IMG/VR virus record: IMGVR_UViG_3300025876_000006
Coordinates: 106,717 to 170,716 of that record
Strand: one strand, 5' to 3'
DNA from: a virus
Length of the DNA stretch: 64,000 bases
Below, piece by piece: positions 41,107-50,517 of this stretch. The translations under genes and the position numbers were made by a program. The stretch's first letter is position 1; the number at the start of each line of letters is the position of its first letter. The notes under the pieces are model-generated. The model saw only the letters and a list, made by a program, of their open reading frames with translations, was not told where the DNA came from and did no database searches.

Positions 41107-44100
41107 ATGAGTGTAAATTTTCCATTAGAATTAATTGGAGTAGGTGACGCCCCGTCTTCATCTGCTGAGACGGTAATAAGAAGAATAGATATTGGTACTA
41201 AGTTCGCTGAACTCCCCATTACCGTTGATGGTCTAGGGAACACTATAACTAACCCGCAGGAATATTGGTATAGATGCGGTGGTGGCTCTACTCAAACGGG
41301 CAATAGTATATGGTATGTTAATACAGGGGGCTCGCAAGTTTATGAAGGCAAAACCACTGCGTTCACTCCTGGTAATATACCTAGTTATGTTCCAGCCGTG
41401 GTCCAACAAACCGAGAGATATAGACAATCCGGTACCAACCTTGAATATACAATTCCAAACCTTGCATCAGAATCGCCCCTGCCTAGTGGAACATATAGAG
41501 TGAATCTTATTTTTAGTGATAACTATAGAAACTTTAGAGTTGTAAATATTTTTATTAATAATATTTTTGTAGGTGAGCTTAGAGAGGAAAGCACCGATGG
41601 AACGACATTTGTAGGTGAATTTCAATCATATGATGTTGAAGTATCAACTGGTGTCATAGAGATACGGTTTGAAAAAGTGCAAGAAAACCCCAAAATCCAT
41701 GGAATTGAAATCATAAAGTTAGGTACTACTGATGAGACTGCTTTTGTTACAATAGGAAATATTAATAACACTAATGATAATACCGGCTTCGGTTCAGTTC
41801 CATATGTATATGAAATTGCAAAATATGAAACGTTTAGAAGAAAGATAGATGATTATAATGCAGATCCTGTAAATGTAAATAGACAAATAACTGCAGGCGA
41901 TCCTAGATTTACAGATGATCTGCATCCTGCATATAGTGTATTTGGAAACAGAGCTTTTCGCTTTGTTAACTGGTTAAATGAAAGAGAAGGCTACCAGCCA
42001 GCATATAAAATTTTAGGTGGCGGTTCAAATGATCCTATTTCTCTTTGGAGTAGTGCTGAAGCGTGGCAACTCGGTGGTGAAAACAGATTTAGACATAAGG
42101 CCGCAAAATATTTCTTACCATCTTATAATGAATGGTATAAAGCAGCTTATTATGATCCTATTAATACTGTTTATTACGATTATGCAACTGGAAGTGACAC
42201 TCCTCCAATTTCTACACCTGGTGGTAAAGTTGAAGGAACCGCGGTGTATAATCAAGACATCAATACTGGTCTTGCGGTTGTAACTAATGCGGGTGGGGAA
42301 AGTCCTTATGGTATAGTTGGAGGAAACGGCAATGTTAGTGAGTTTTTAGAAACGGCGGTAGGGCTGGTTAATGATGACCCTTTGGAAAATAGAATATCTG
42401 TTGGTGGTACTTATTCTGATACTACTATTCAACCAGCTACGGCGACTCCTCCTGGAGCTTCAACCACTTTATTTACCGTTGATGATGCTATTACATTTAG
42501 ACTCGCTCGTAATCCTAATGCATTTTTCTATACATCATATTTTGAAGAGTTCGTACCTATTAACAATCCTGGTAACGATGCAGATACTGTAAATGGTGGT
42601 TATGGTGATGTTAGTTATACATATCAAATTGCAAAATATAGTGTTGCTGAAGAACAGATCGCTGCTTACAATACAGCCAACCCTTCATTACAAATATCAA
42701 TAGATTCTCGTGGTGAAAGTAAACCAGCTACAAGTGTATCGTGGAATGAAGCTGCTCGTTATATTAATTGGCTTAATATAAGAGAAGGGTTTCAACCCGC
42801 TTATAAATTTACTACAAACGGAGTTAATGATAACATTACTCTTTGGAGTAGTGCTGAAGCTTGGCAAACCGACGGCGAGAATCTTTATCGCCATAAAGAT
42901 GCAAAATACTTCTTACCTTCAGAAGATGAGTGGTATAAGGCAGCTTATTATGATAGTCAAGCAGATGTTTATTACACTTATCCAACAGGAAGCGATACTA
43001 CTCCAGTAAAAACAGCTGGTAGTACAATAACAGGAGAGGCTGTTTATGACGGTCAAAGTGGTCCTGCTGATGTTACTAACGCTGGTGGTCTTAGTCCTTA
43101 TGGAACGATGGGTCAAGGAGGTAATACATATGAATGGACTGAAAATGCCCTTGATGGTACAAATGATTCTACTACTGAGTTGCGGGGGTTCCGCGGCGGC
43201 AGCTGGTTCAGCGGCTCCAGCGGCTTGCAGTCGTCCTCCCGCGACGGCGACTTCCCGTTCGGCGGGGACATCGCCCTCGGTTTTCGTGTCGCCTGTAACG
43301 TGAATGCTAATCCTATATCAGCCTCGCTCATCACCATTGGCGATGCTAGTAATAATCCCGATGGTGACACCGCCTTTGGATCAGTTCCATATACATATCA
43401 GATCGGTAAGTATGAAGTTAATGAAAAAGAAATTGATGAGTTTAATAAAATAAATGAAAACGCCATTTTTAAGTTTGATGATGGTGAAGATAAACCCGCT
43501 AGAGAATTAACATGGAACTCAGCAGCACGATTTATTAATTGGCTTAATTCTAAAGAAGGTTATTTTGAAGCTTACTCCTTTGCGTCAGCAGGCCAATTCA
43601 GTGATGATTGGCCGCTTGATCAATCTTGGGATCTTGGTGGAGAAGTAAATCGTCTAAGACATAAACATGCAAAGTATTTCCTACCAAGCGAAGATGAATG
43701 GTATAAAGCGGCTTACTGGGATCAGCCCTTATCTAAGTATTGGTTATATTCAACAGGAAGCGATACTCCTCCAGCAGATGTTCCAGGCGGGGTAGATCCA
43801 AATACTGCTGTTTATAACCAAACTGCCACGGCTTCAGTTATTCGGGCGGGTGGGGAAAGTCCTTATGGTATAGTTGGAGGAAACGGTAATGTGAAGGAGT
43901 GGCTTGAAGGTGCGCCAGCTGGAAACACAACTCAAAAGTGGGCTGCTGGTGAATCCTATGAAGCGACGACGTTAGGAACAAAAAATTCTTTTCCAAATTT
44001 ATTCCTGAATAACTCAGGAGATGATAAGATAGGTTTTCGTTGCGCCGCTAACCCCGATACGAAAACGCCAACAATTCTTTTTGATCAATTTGGAGATGAA

Positions 44101-45804
44101 CTCGTTAAGTATAATGGTGATATACCACCCGATTATAATGATGGTAATTTTTTATACCCGCCCGTGAGTATTCTTATAGGAGAATCTGCTTCTGAAATTG
44201 GCGGACGTGCATTTAGAAATAATACTAATTTAGAATCTTTAAATTTAGGGCTGAGTGTTGGTGAGATTCGAGGCAGTGCATTTGAAGGTTGTACCAACCT
44301 AACAGGGCCTCTTAATATTCCAGATAGTATAACTGCTATACGAGATCTAGCTTTTCGAAATTGCTCTTCTTTACAGAGTTTAGATCTTGGTAACACCATT
44401 GCCTTTATTGGTGATAATGCATTTGATGGTTGTACCAACCTAACAGGACCTCTTAATATTCCAGATACTGTATTTGTGATTGATCCCAGGGCATTTCTTA
44501 ATTGTTCTGGAATTTCTTCTTTAAAAATCTCGAATAATATGTCTATACTTAAAATTGGCACCTTTCAAAATTGTTCTGGAATACTGGGGGAAGTGATCAT
44601 CCCAGATATTGTAACCGAGATAGGTAATAACGTTTTTAAGAATTGTTCTAATGTAACATCGTTTAATATCCCGACCGGCTTGGAATCTATTGGCAGTTCT
44701 GCTTTTTCTCAATGCTCTTCATGGGTTGGTCCATTAGTCCTTCCAGATACTTTAACTACTTTTGGAACATTTACTTTTATTGGCTGTTCGGGATTAACTA
44801 GTTTTAATTTTCCAAATAACCCAAACTTTACCAGCATACCATCTGGTTTATTTAATAATTGTCCTAATCTAGCTGGTCCACTAATCATTCCAGATTCGGT
44901 GACTTCGATCGGAAACGCTCCTTTTCGTGATTGCAATAAATTAACAGGTCCACTAATCATTCCAGATAAAGTGACTTCTATTGGCGGTTCTGCTTTTATT
45001 GATTGCTCTGGCTTAGAATCTCTTACGCTTGGTTCTGGACTTACTAATATTGAAGTTGCAACATTTAACCGCTGCAGCGGAATGATTGGAACTCTTAGTA
45101 TACCCGCCACTATAACTGAAATTGGCGGTAATGCATTTAGAGCTTGCTCTTTTGATAGAATTGAATACTACGCCGTTGTAAAACCGAGCGAAGACGGCAA
45201 TGTGTTTTCTTCAAATAATACAACAGAAATACACGTTCCTAGCGAAGCTCCTTTTAATGCTAGACCAAATGCATGGGTGGGAGGAGAAGTTTGGAATGGA
45301 TTAACAGTAGTAGCCGATTTAGACAATTCTTTAAATACTACACTATATGATGTTAATAATTTAGCTTTAATATCTATTGATATAGATATACCAAATAATT
45401 GGAATGAAAATGAAACTCTATTTGCGGCCGATACTATTAAGATTGGAAGTTCTTGTGCAGCAATAGGAGACCAGGCCTTTATTAATAATACATCTTTAAC
45501 AGATATTGCATATGGTATTATTCCAGCAACCGTTCAAACGATTGGCAGTGGTTCTTTTCAAAATTGTACTTTCTTAGCCGGTTCATTAACTATATCAAGT
45601 GGCATTACATCTATTGGAGATTTTGCTTTTCAAAATTGCTCTTCTATTACTTCAGTTAACATTGAAGCGACAACCGCGCCAATAATTGGTATTAATACAT
45701 TTTCTGGTATGACCTCAGTATTTCCAGCAGAGATTCATGTTCCAACTGGCGCAACAGGGTATGCTGCATCATATAACGGACTAACAGTAGTTGCAGACTT
45801 ATAA
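41107..45804 (+). CDS. adhesin: malectin-like + three FGE/C-lectin-fold domains + BspA LRR, with DGR-like variable region
   Basis: 1565 aa mosaic. Residues about 55-205 are malectin-like (Y-R-C-G-G-G at the start, I-H-G-I-E-I at the end). Three formylglycine-generating-enzyme (FGE-sulfatase) / C-type-lectin-fold domains follow at about 213-469, 481-734 and 736-984, each with W-S-S-A-E-A-W, Y-F-L-P-S...E-W-Y-K-A-A-Y and an ending like G-F-R-V-A. Cysteine residues of true FGE enzymes are not obvious, so they are binding modules. Residues 995-1565 are BspA-type leucine-rich repeats (F-x-x-C-x-x-L-x-G-x-L-x-I-P-D). Only the second FGE domain ends in the GC-rich stretch at 43180-43305. Likely a receptor-binding tail adhesin. 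Confidence 0.75.
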   Translation: MSVNFPLELIGVGDAPSSSAETVIRRIDIGTKFAELPITVDGLGNTITNPQEYWYRCGGGSTQTGNSIWYVNTGGSQVYEGKTTAFTPGNIPSYVPAVVQQTERYRQSGTNLEYTIPNLASESPLPSGTYRVNLIFSDNYRNFRVVNIFINNIFVGELREESTDGTTFVGEFQSYDVEVSTGVIEIRFEKVQENPKIHGIEIIKLGTTDETAFVTIGNINNTNDNTGFGSVPYVYEIAKYETFRRKIDDYNADPVNVNRQITAGDPRFTDDLHPAYSVFGNRAFRFVNWLNEREGYQPAYKILGGGSNDPISLWSSAEAWQLGGENRFRHKAAKYFLPSYNEWYKAAYYDPINTVYYDYATGSDTPPISTPGGKVEGTAVYNQDINTGLAVVTNAGGESPYGIVGGNGNVSEFLETAVGLVNDDPLENRISVGGTYSDTTIQPATATPPGASTTLFTVDDAITFRLARNPNAFFYTSYFEEFVPINNPGNDADTVNGGYGDVSYTYQIAKYSVAEEQIAAYNTANPSLQISIDSRGESKPATSVSWNEAARYINWLNIREGFQPAYKFTTNGVNDNITLWSSAEAWQTDGENLYRHKDAKYFLPSEDEWYKAAYYDSQADVYYTYPTGSDTTPVKTAGSTITGEAVYDGQSGPADVTNAGGLSPYGTMGQGGNTYEWTENALDGTNDSTTELRGFRGGSWFSGSSGLQSSSRDGDFPFGGDIALGFRVACNVNANPISASLITIGDASNNPDGDTAFGSVPYTYQIGKYEVNEKEIDEFNKINENAIFKFDDGEDKPARELTWNSAARFINWLNSKEGYFEAYSFASAGQFSDDWPLDQSWDLGGEVNRLRHKHAKYFLPSEDEWYKAAYWDQPLSKYWLYSTGSDTPPADVPGGVDPNTAVYNQTATASVIRAGGESPYGIVGGNGNVKEWLEGAPAGNTTQKWAAGESYEATTLGTKNSFPNLFLNNSGDDKIGFRCAANPDTKTPTILFDQFGDELVKYNGDIPPDYNDGNFLYPPVSILIGESASEIGGRAFRNNTNLESLNLGLSVGEIRGSAFEGCTNLTGPLNIPDSITAIRDLAFRNCSSLQSLDLGNTIAFIGDNAFDGCTNLTGPLNIPDTVFVIDPRAFLNCSGISSLKISNNMSILKIGTFQNCSGILGEVIIPDIVTEIGNNVFKNCSNVTSFNIPTGLESIGSSAFSQCSSWVGPLVLPDTLTTFGTFTFIGCSGLTSFNFPNNPNFTSIPSGLFNNCPNLAGPLIIPDSVTSIGNAPFRDCNKLTGPLIIPDKVTSIGGSAFIDCSGLESLTLGSGLTNIEVATFNRCSGMIGTLSIPATITEIGGNAFRACSFDRIEYYAVVKPSEDGNVFSSNNTTEIHVPSEAPFNARPNAWVGGEVWNGLTVVADLDNSLNTTLYDVNNLALISIDIDIPNNWNENETLFAADTIKIGSSCAAIGDQAFINNTSLTDIAYGIIPATVQTIGSGSFQNCTFLAGSLTISSGITSIGDFAFQNCSSITSVNIEATTAPIIGINTFSGMTSVFPAEIHVPTGATGYAASYNGLTVVADL
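42830..42960 (+). repeat. FGE module duplicated at 58890-59020
   Basis: This segment (W-S-S-A-E-A-W...E-D-E-W-Y-K-A-A-Y) is almost base-for-base the same as 58890-59020 in another gene. A second shared block, GGTGGGGAAAGTCCTTATGG with its flank, occurs at about 42292 and 43852 within this gene. Confidence 0.75.
43180..43305 (+). other. candidate DGR variable region (VR)
   Basis: 126 bp of strongly GC-rich DNA inside an AT-rich gene, encoding residues 692-733 at the end of an FGE/C-lectin domain. It runs from R-G-F-R-G-G-S-W to G-F-R-V-A. All 24 codons between the Trp and the GFRVA motif end in G or C, and 19 end in C (ttc, agc, ggc, tcc, gac, atc, gcc...). This is what results when AAC codons in a template repeat are mutagenised at adenines. 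The stable 3' end TCGGTTTTCGTGTCGC would be the homing (IMH-like) site. No template repeat or reverse transcriptase is in the window. Confidence 0.75.
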
Positions 45805-45808
45805 AAAG

Positions 45809-46720
45809 ATGAGTATAGAAAATACAAAGTTAAATACAAAGTTAAACATAGAAACGTTTGATAATATTAAAGCTACTATAAAGAACGAAGACAAGACAAC
45901 AGTATCGGTTGATCATAATTTTTTAGTTCCAGATTATACACCTCCTACTAATGCCATAATAGCATGGAATAGTTATATGGAGGTTGGCGCAATATTTGGC
46001 GATCAAATATTAACTGAATTTGTTAAAAACGATGCAGGCATTCCACTTTCAATGTCAATCTTTAGAAATGATATTGAAGTTTATATAGATGATAATTTAA
46101 TAGGTATTCAAATAGATGATATGCCAGAACAATTTGGTTTTGATAATCCAAACAACCCTAACTTTAAATATGATAGTTCTTATATAGATTTTACTGAGGT
46201 TGAACCCGGTATTGTGAAATACTCATCAAGCGTTAGATATTTAAGTGGCCTGCCTAAACAAAATAGTAGTAATGGTTTAGATGGAAGAAAGCCAAGTAGA
46301 AGACAGACAAATGCGCCACAAGCAGGCAGCTTAGATTTTAGATCAGAGGATATATTTGTTTCTGGAGTTTATCCATATTATTATGGATTAAGCAATGCAC
46401 CAATGACTAAAGAAGAAATACAAGAACTAATAGATAGCAATGACTCTTCTTTAAATTTTGTTGTGGCTGATAGCATGGGTGATGTAACTATTAGATATGA
46501 CTCAAACGAACAATATCTATGGTTTGCTCATGCTAGTATATATGATCAAAAAAATAGTTGGCTTAACAGCGATACAACAAACGGCGAAATAACAAGCGGG
46601 GGTTTTATAGAGAAAACTGGGCAATTCCAGCTTTCAAATACTTTTTGGGTTAACATTGATTTTACAATATATCAAAGTAATGCAGTAAGCACCACTTACG
46701 AACTTACTTACCTTGTTTAA
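45809..46720 (+). CDS. putative virion protein
   Basis: 303 aa from the ATG at 45809 (M-S-I-E-N-T-K-L-N), just after the adhesin stop. It starts with a short helical tract, then a beta-rich body with V-Y-P-Y-Y-Y-G-L-S-N-A-P-M-T, a pattern I know from phage tail or fibre proteins of unknown role. It has no signal or enzyme motif. It is next to the fucosyltransferase-like gene in the fibre region, so a structural role is likely. Confidence 0.55.
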   Translation: MSIENTKLNTKLNIETFDNIKATIKNEDKTTVSVDHNFLVPDYTPPTNAIIAWNSYMEVGAIFGDQILTEFVKNDAGIPLSMSIFRNDIEVYIDDNLIGIQIDDMPEQFGFDNPNNPNFKYDSSYIDFTEVEPGIVKYSSSVRYLSGLPKQNSSNGLDGRKPSRRQTNAPQAGSLDFRSEDIFVSGVYPYYYGLSNAPMTKEEIQELIDSNDSSLNFVVADSMGDVTIRYDSNEQYLWFAHASIYDQKNSWLNSDTTNGEITSGGFIEKTGQFQLSNTFWVNIDFTIYQSNAVSTTYELTYLV

Positions 46721-46738
46721 GTTTAATAATACAAAAAT

Positions 46739-47632
46739 ATGTTAGTTAATGTATATGCAATAAATAAAGAATTACCAATGGGATTTGGAGATTTTATTCG
46801 AGGGTGCGTTACGTGTCACCAACTGTCTTTAAAAAATAAGTTTGATTTTGATTTTGATCTTAAAAAGTTTTCTAAGTTTTATAAATCAGAAGAAGTTTTA
46901 TTAAAAAAGAGTATATACACTGAAGCATTACCTAAAGCGATCAATATAAACCTCCTTGAAAAAAATTTAAATTCATTGTTGCGTTTTAAGCGGCAATCTA
47001 ATTTAAATGATACAGATTTATTTGTTTTAACAAATGCATGGCCAAAAGGCACTGCTGAAAAACATGAAAAAATAGAAGATAGGCTTAAACAAAAAACTTG
47101 GGGTAAAATATCTAAAGAAACAAAAGACTTTATTAAATCACGATTAATACCAATTGATTTTCAGTCTGAGTTTATTAAAAACTTACCGAAAAAATACGAA
47201 GTTGTTCATATAAGAGCAGGCGATCATATATCTTTTATAAATGCAATTAATAAAAAATCTTTAGATATTCATAATAAGTTAATAGAGGTTAATTCTTTTG
47301 ATGAACTTATTAAAGCGGCGGTATCAAGAATTTCTAAAATACTAAAAAAGACAAAGCATCCGTTAATAATTCTTTCTGACTCAGACAAAGTTAAAGACGA
47401 TATGGGTATCGCCTATGCTGAACTTATTACTAAAGGCAAAATATTTATTTCTGAGGTTAATGCAAAACATTCAGGCGTGGATGGTTTACAAGAAACGTTT
47501 CATGATTTAACAATTTTAAATAATGCAAAAGAAATTCACCAATTATCAGTATATAATTGGGGATCTGGTTTTAGTAATATAGCACATCACATTTATGATG
47601 TTCCTATTAAAAGATATCCTAAATTAAAATAA
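46739..47632 (+). CDS. fucosyltransferase-like glycosyltransferase
   Basis: 297 aa. Y-E-V-V-H-I-R-A-G-D-H (174-184) is the H-x-R-x-G-D motif I of alpha-1,2/alpha-1,6/O-fucosyltransferases, where the Arg binds GDP-fucose. P-L-I-I-L-S-D-S-D-K (217-226) matches their motif of a strand and D-S-D. G-S-G-F-S-N-I-A-H (284-292) fits motif III. The enzyme is soluble. Placed in the middle of the tail-fibre cluster, it may glycosylate a fibre protein or a host glycan. The donor remains a guess. Confidence 0.6.
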   Translation: MLVNVYAINKELPMGFGDFIRGCVTCHQLSLKNKFDFDFDLKKFSKFYKSEEVLLKKSIYTEALPKAININLLEKNLNSLLRFKRQSNLNDTDLFVLTNAWPKGTAEKHEKIEDRLKQKTWGKISKETKDFIKSRLIPIDFQSEFIKNLPKKYEVVHIRAGDHISFINAINKKSLDIHNKLIEVNSFDELIKAAVSRISKILKKTKHPLIILSDSDKVKDDMGIAYAELITKGKIFISEVNAKHSGVDGLQETFHDLTILNNAKEIHQLSVYNWGSGFSNIAHHIYDVPIKRYPKLK

Positions 47633-47638
47633 TATTTT

Positions 47639-47824
47639 ATGTATGTTGCACAAAACATAGAGCGCCCACAGCGGTATGTGGTAGACCCACAGAATGAAGA
47701 GCTCTGGACAACTGATGAACATCTAGCTTATAAGTGGAAGCTTGTGGCCGGTTGTAAGGTTTGGTGCAACTGTATAGGAATGGGCCAGTGGGTTCCTATT
47801 GAAATTTCTACCATTGAAAAATAA
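47639..47824 (+). CDS. small protein, unknown
   Basis: 61 aa, W/C-rich (W-C-N-C-I-G-M-G-Q-W-V-P-I), with a likely short beta fold. It is 6 nt downstream of the fucosyltransferase-like gene and co-transcribed with it. No family is recognised. The three-Cys pattern (V-A-G-C...W-C-N-C) could bind metal. Confidence 0.45.
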   Translation: MYVAQNIERPQRYVVDPQNEELWTTDEHLAYKWKLVAGCKVWCNCIGMGQWVPIEISTIEK

Positions 47825-47843
47825 TTGTTTAGTTTTAATATAT

Positions 47844-47851
47844 TATAAATA
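47844..47851 (+). promoter_or_regulatory. late promoter TATAAATA
   Basis: The exact motif, 9 nt before the ATG at 47861. Confidence 0.7.
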
Positions 47852-47860
47852 AAAGTAGAC

Positions 47861-50017
47861 ATGGCCACAAATGAAATAAAATTTAAAAGTGACGTTTCAG
47901 TTCTTGGTAACTTTAACGTTGATTCATTTAGTATATCGCGACTAGAAACTGCAAACCTTCCAGCATTAACTACTGATGGATCAGTTGCGTATGATACTAT
48001 AAAACAAAGTTTAATTGTTTATGATTTAAATAATACTGAATGGAAAATTTCTAATGGTAGTATTCTTCAAGAAGATAATCTTTCTATTAGACCTCAAGGG
48101 CAAGTTCAATTTAGTGATGGTAATCCTCGTGGCTCTAATTCGGTTGACCTTCAAACGGTCAGAGACGCCGTTGACCAAGTTGCTGGTGGAGATTACGATG
48201 TTATTAGTGGTGGAAAAAATAATAAAACCGATTCCGTTAACGCGTGGGCGACTTCAAACACTATTGGTGGAGGAGAAGATAATACAATAGTTGCAAGTTA
48301 TGTTTCAACTATTGGTGGCGGACAAGGTAATGTATTAAGTACCGAAGCTGGAGTCATTGGCGGAGGTTCTTACAACGAGATTTATGCCGGGTGGCAAAAC
48401 TCAATTTTTTCTGGGCAAAATAATTATATAGGGAATGAAGGTGATAATCATGAAGGTAATTACATTGCTTCAGGTAACTTTAACACAATTGCGTTTCTGC
48501 AAAACGGATCTGGAGATTATAACTCAATTTGTGGAGGAGGATCTGACAATGCGATTAATTTTGGTGATTATAATACATTAGGCGGCGGAAGGAACAACAT
48601 AATAAAACGTTCAGCCGACCTTAACAACGAGTTACCATCATATAATACGATGCCGGGTGGTCATGATAATGAAATATTTGATGGTGATTATAATACAATT
48701 TTAGGTGGTCGTAATAATGCTGTTACTGGCAGTTATTCTGTTGCTTTTGGAAGAAGAGCTGTTACAGTTAATGAAAGTGTTGTTTTATTCGCAGATGAAA
48801 CAACCAACGTCTTTAGTGATGTCGCAGCAAACTCATTTAACATTCAAGCAAGCGGCGGATTAAGATTAGTTGATGGTAATGAAGGCGTTGGTAAAGTTCT
48901 AACATGCGACGCTAATGGAACTGGTCATTGGAACCCACGCGGCGTTGATTCTATTACAGTTGGCGAAGGATTATCAATTGATAACGCTGATGCTCAAGTA
49001 CCGATAATTACTTTAACTGGTGGAGCTGTCGTATCACAAGAAACCGCGCCGACTAGTCCTTCAGAAGGAGACCTTTGGTTTGATACTGTCGAAGGATTAC
49101 TATATGTATATTATGACGATGGTAATGACTCACCACAGTGGGTTAGTTCTTCTACAGGTTCTGTTGGTCCTCAAGGCGAGGATGGTGCAGTAGGTGCAAC
49201 TGGTCCTCAAGGCGAGGATGGTGCAGTAGGTGCAACTGGTCCAAATGGTAATATTGACGGAGTGGGCGACAGCGTAACAGGCACAGCAACCTTTACCAAC
49301 TCCGATAACAACATCAACCTCACGGGCATCGGTAACTTAGGTGGGTTGACAGAGGCGGGTGATGTAATACAGGTGACTGGATCTACTGGTAACAATAAGC
49401 TCTATACTGTAGAGTTTAGGTCTGGTGTTAATGACGTTATTGTTAACGAAGCACACGCCGCTGATGATTCATGGGATACCGTACCATATTCAGAACTTGA
49501 CGAGGTTATTGAGTCCGGACGCTATTACATCTGCCTCATTGCGCACACGGGGGCTGTATTCGCAACCGATCTAGCCGCCGGCAAATGGTTGCTTGTTGAA
49601 TATGAGGGTAACAAAAGACTGGCAGCCGAGAACACTGGCACGCAGACGATCACGCTGGTGTGCAAGGCTAAGAACGCGCCACTAGGCTACGGGCAGGGAT
49701 GGGTAGGCGTTGGCGCAGATCGAGCTCCTAATGGTACCTTTGACGTCGTAACCACTAATAGTACAGGCAGATCTATTAGTGTGGCCGTCTCCGTGAGTGC
49801 CTTTACGGTAACCACAAACAACGAGCCTGCATTTGTACAAGTCTACGTAGACGGAAGAAAAATAACGCGGGCCGGTGTTGATGATACTCAGAATGCTTTA
49901 AACCGCATGACGCCTGTGGACTTTATTGTTCCCCCCGGCAGTGAGTATAAAGTTGATGCCAGTGCTCCAGGAGGGTTGAGGGATTTGTCGATAACTCAGT
50001 GGGTAGAACTTAGATAA
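47861..50017 (+). CDS. tail fibre with YadA-like head, collagen-like linker and GC-rich tip
   Basis: 718 aa. The N-terminal module M-A-T-N-E-I-K-F-K-S-D-V (1-70) is paralogous to that at 50518. Residues about 100-290 contain I-G-G-G-x-x-N-x-I repeats of trimeric-autotransporter head type. After a beta domain, a collagen-like G-P-Q-G-E-D-G-A-V-G-A-T repeat at about 430-456 precedes the C-terminal domain 460-718. This last domain (49258 onward) is clearly more GC-rich than the rest, with many C- and G-ending codons, suggesting a module acquired from another phage. Confidence 0.75.
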   Translation: MATNEIKFKSDVSVLGNFNVDSFSISRLETANLPALTTDGSVAYDTIKQSLIVYDLNNTEWKISNGSILQEDNLSIRPQGQVQFSDGNPRGSNSVDLQTVRDAVDQVAGGDYDVISGGKNNKTDSVNAWATSNTIGGGEDNTIVASYVSTIGGGQGNVLSTEAGVIGGGSYNEIYAGWQNSIFSGQNNYIGNEGDNHEGNYIASGNFNTIAFLQNGSGDYNSICGGGSDNAINFGDYNTLGGGRNNIIKRSADLNNELPSYNTMPGGHDNEIFDGDYNTILGGRNNAVTGSYSVAFGRRAVTVNESVVLFADETTNVFSDVAANSFNIQASGGLRLVDGNEGVGKVLTCDANGTGHWNPRGVDSITVGEGLSIDNADAQVPIITLTGGAVVSQETAPTSPSEGDLWFDTVEGLLYVYYDDGNDSPQWVSSSTGSVGPQGEDGAVGATGPQGEDGAVGATGPNGNIDGVGDSVTGTATFTNSDNNINLTGIGNLGGLTEAGDVIQVTGSTGNNKLYTVEFRSGVNDVIVNEAHAADDSWDTVPYSELDEVIESGRYYICLIAHTGAVFATDLAAGKWLLVEYEGNKRLAAENTGTQTITLVCKAKNAPLGYGQGWVGVGADRAPNGTFDVVTTNSTGRSISVAVSVSAFTVTTNNEPAFVQVYVDGRKITRAGVDDTQNALNRMTPVDFIVPPGSEYKVDASAPGGLRDLSITQWVELR

Positions 50018-50039
50018 TATTAGCAATTAACTTTTAAAA

Positions 50040-50462
50040 ATGAAATTATACATCAACCCGCAAGGGCAAAAATACGGTATTGACAACAACCAAAACCATC
50101 TTATCAAAGAAGATTGGATTGAATGTCAGAAGAAAGAAGATGGCACTTGGGCTATGAACTATAACGTAGATGGCACACCAGCTCCAGATGCTCCAATAAG
50201 CTCAGGCTCAGTAAAGGGTGAAGCTGGTCGTAGAATATTAGCCATCTGCCCTGAATGGCAACAACGTAACTATATTGCTACATCTTTAACATTCACAGAT
50301 ATGATTCAAGATGGAGAAACGCTTACTGCTGAACAAGAAACTCAACGATCAGAAATTAAAGCAATTTGGAATACAATTCAAGGTATTCGTACTAAGTCTG
50401 ATGAGATTGAAGCTATGTCTCCTATTCCTGCAGATTATAAAGATGACTCTTATTGGGTCTAA
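50040..50462 (+). CDS. fibre-accessory (assembly-type) protein
   Basis: 140 aa with E-A-G-R-R-I-L-A-I-C-P-E-W-Q-Q-R-N-Y-I-A near residues 61-80, the 'R..A...W.QRN' pattern common in T4-like tail-fibre accessory proteins, followed by an acidic helical region and the ending Y-K-D-D-S-Y-W-V. It sits directly after a fibre gene, with a late promoter for the next one downstream. Confidence 0.6.
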   Translation: MKLYINPQGQKYGIDNNQNHLIKEDWIECQKKEDGTWAMNYNVDGTPAPDAPISSGSVKGEAGRRILAICPEWQQRNYIATSLTFTDMIQDGETLTAEQETQRSEIKAIWNTIQGIRTKSDEIEAMSPIPADYKDDSYWV

Positions 50463-50470
50463 ATTAAAAA

Positions 50471-50478
50471 TATAAATA
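50471..50478 (+). promoter_or_regulatory. late promoter TATAAATA
   Basis: The exact motif, 39 nt before the ATG at 50518, a longer leader than at the other late promoters. Confidence 0.55.
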
Positions 50479-50517
50479 ATTATTATACGAACTATCGTAA
50501 ATATAGAACATTAAAAT

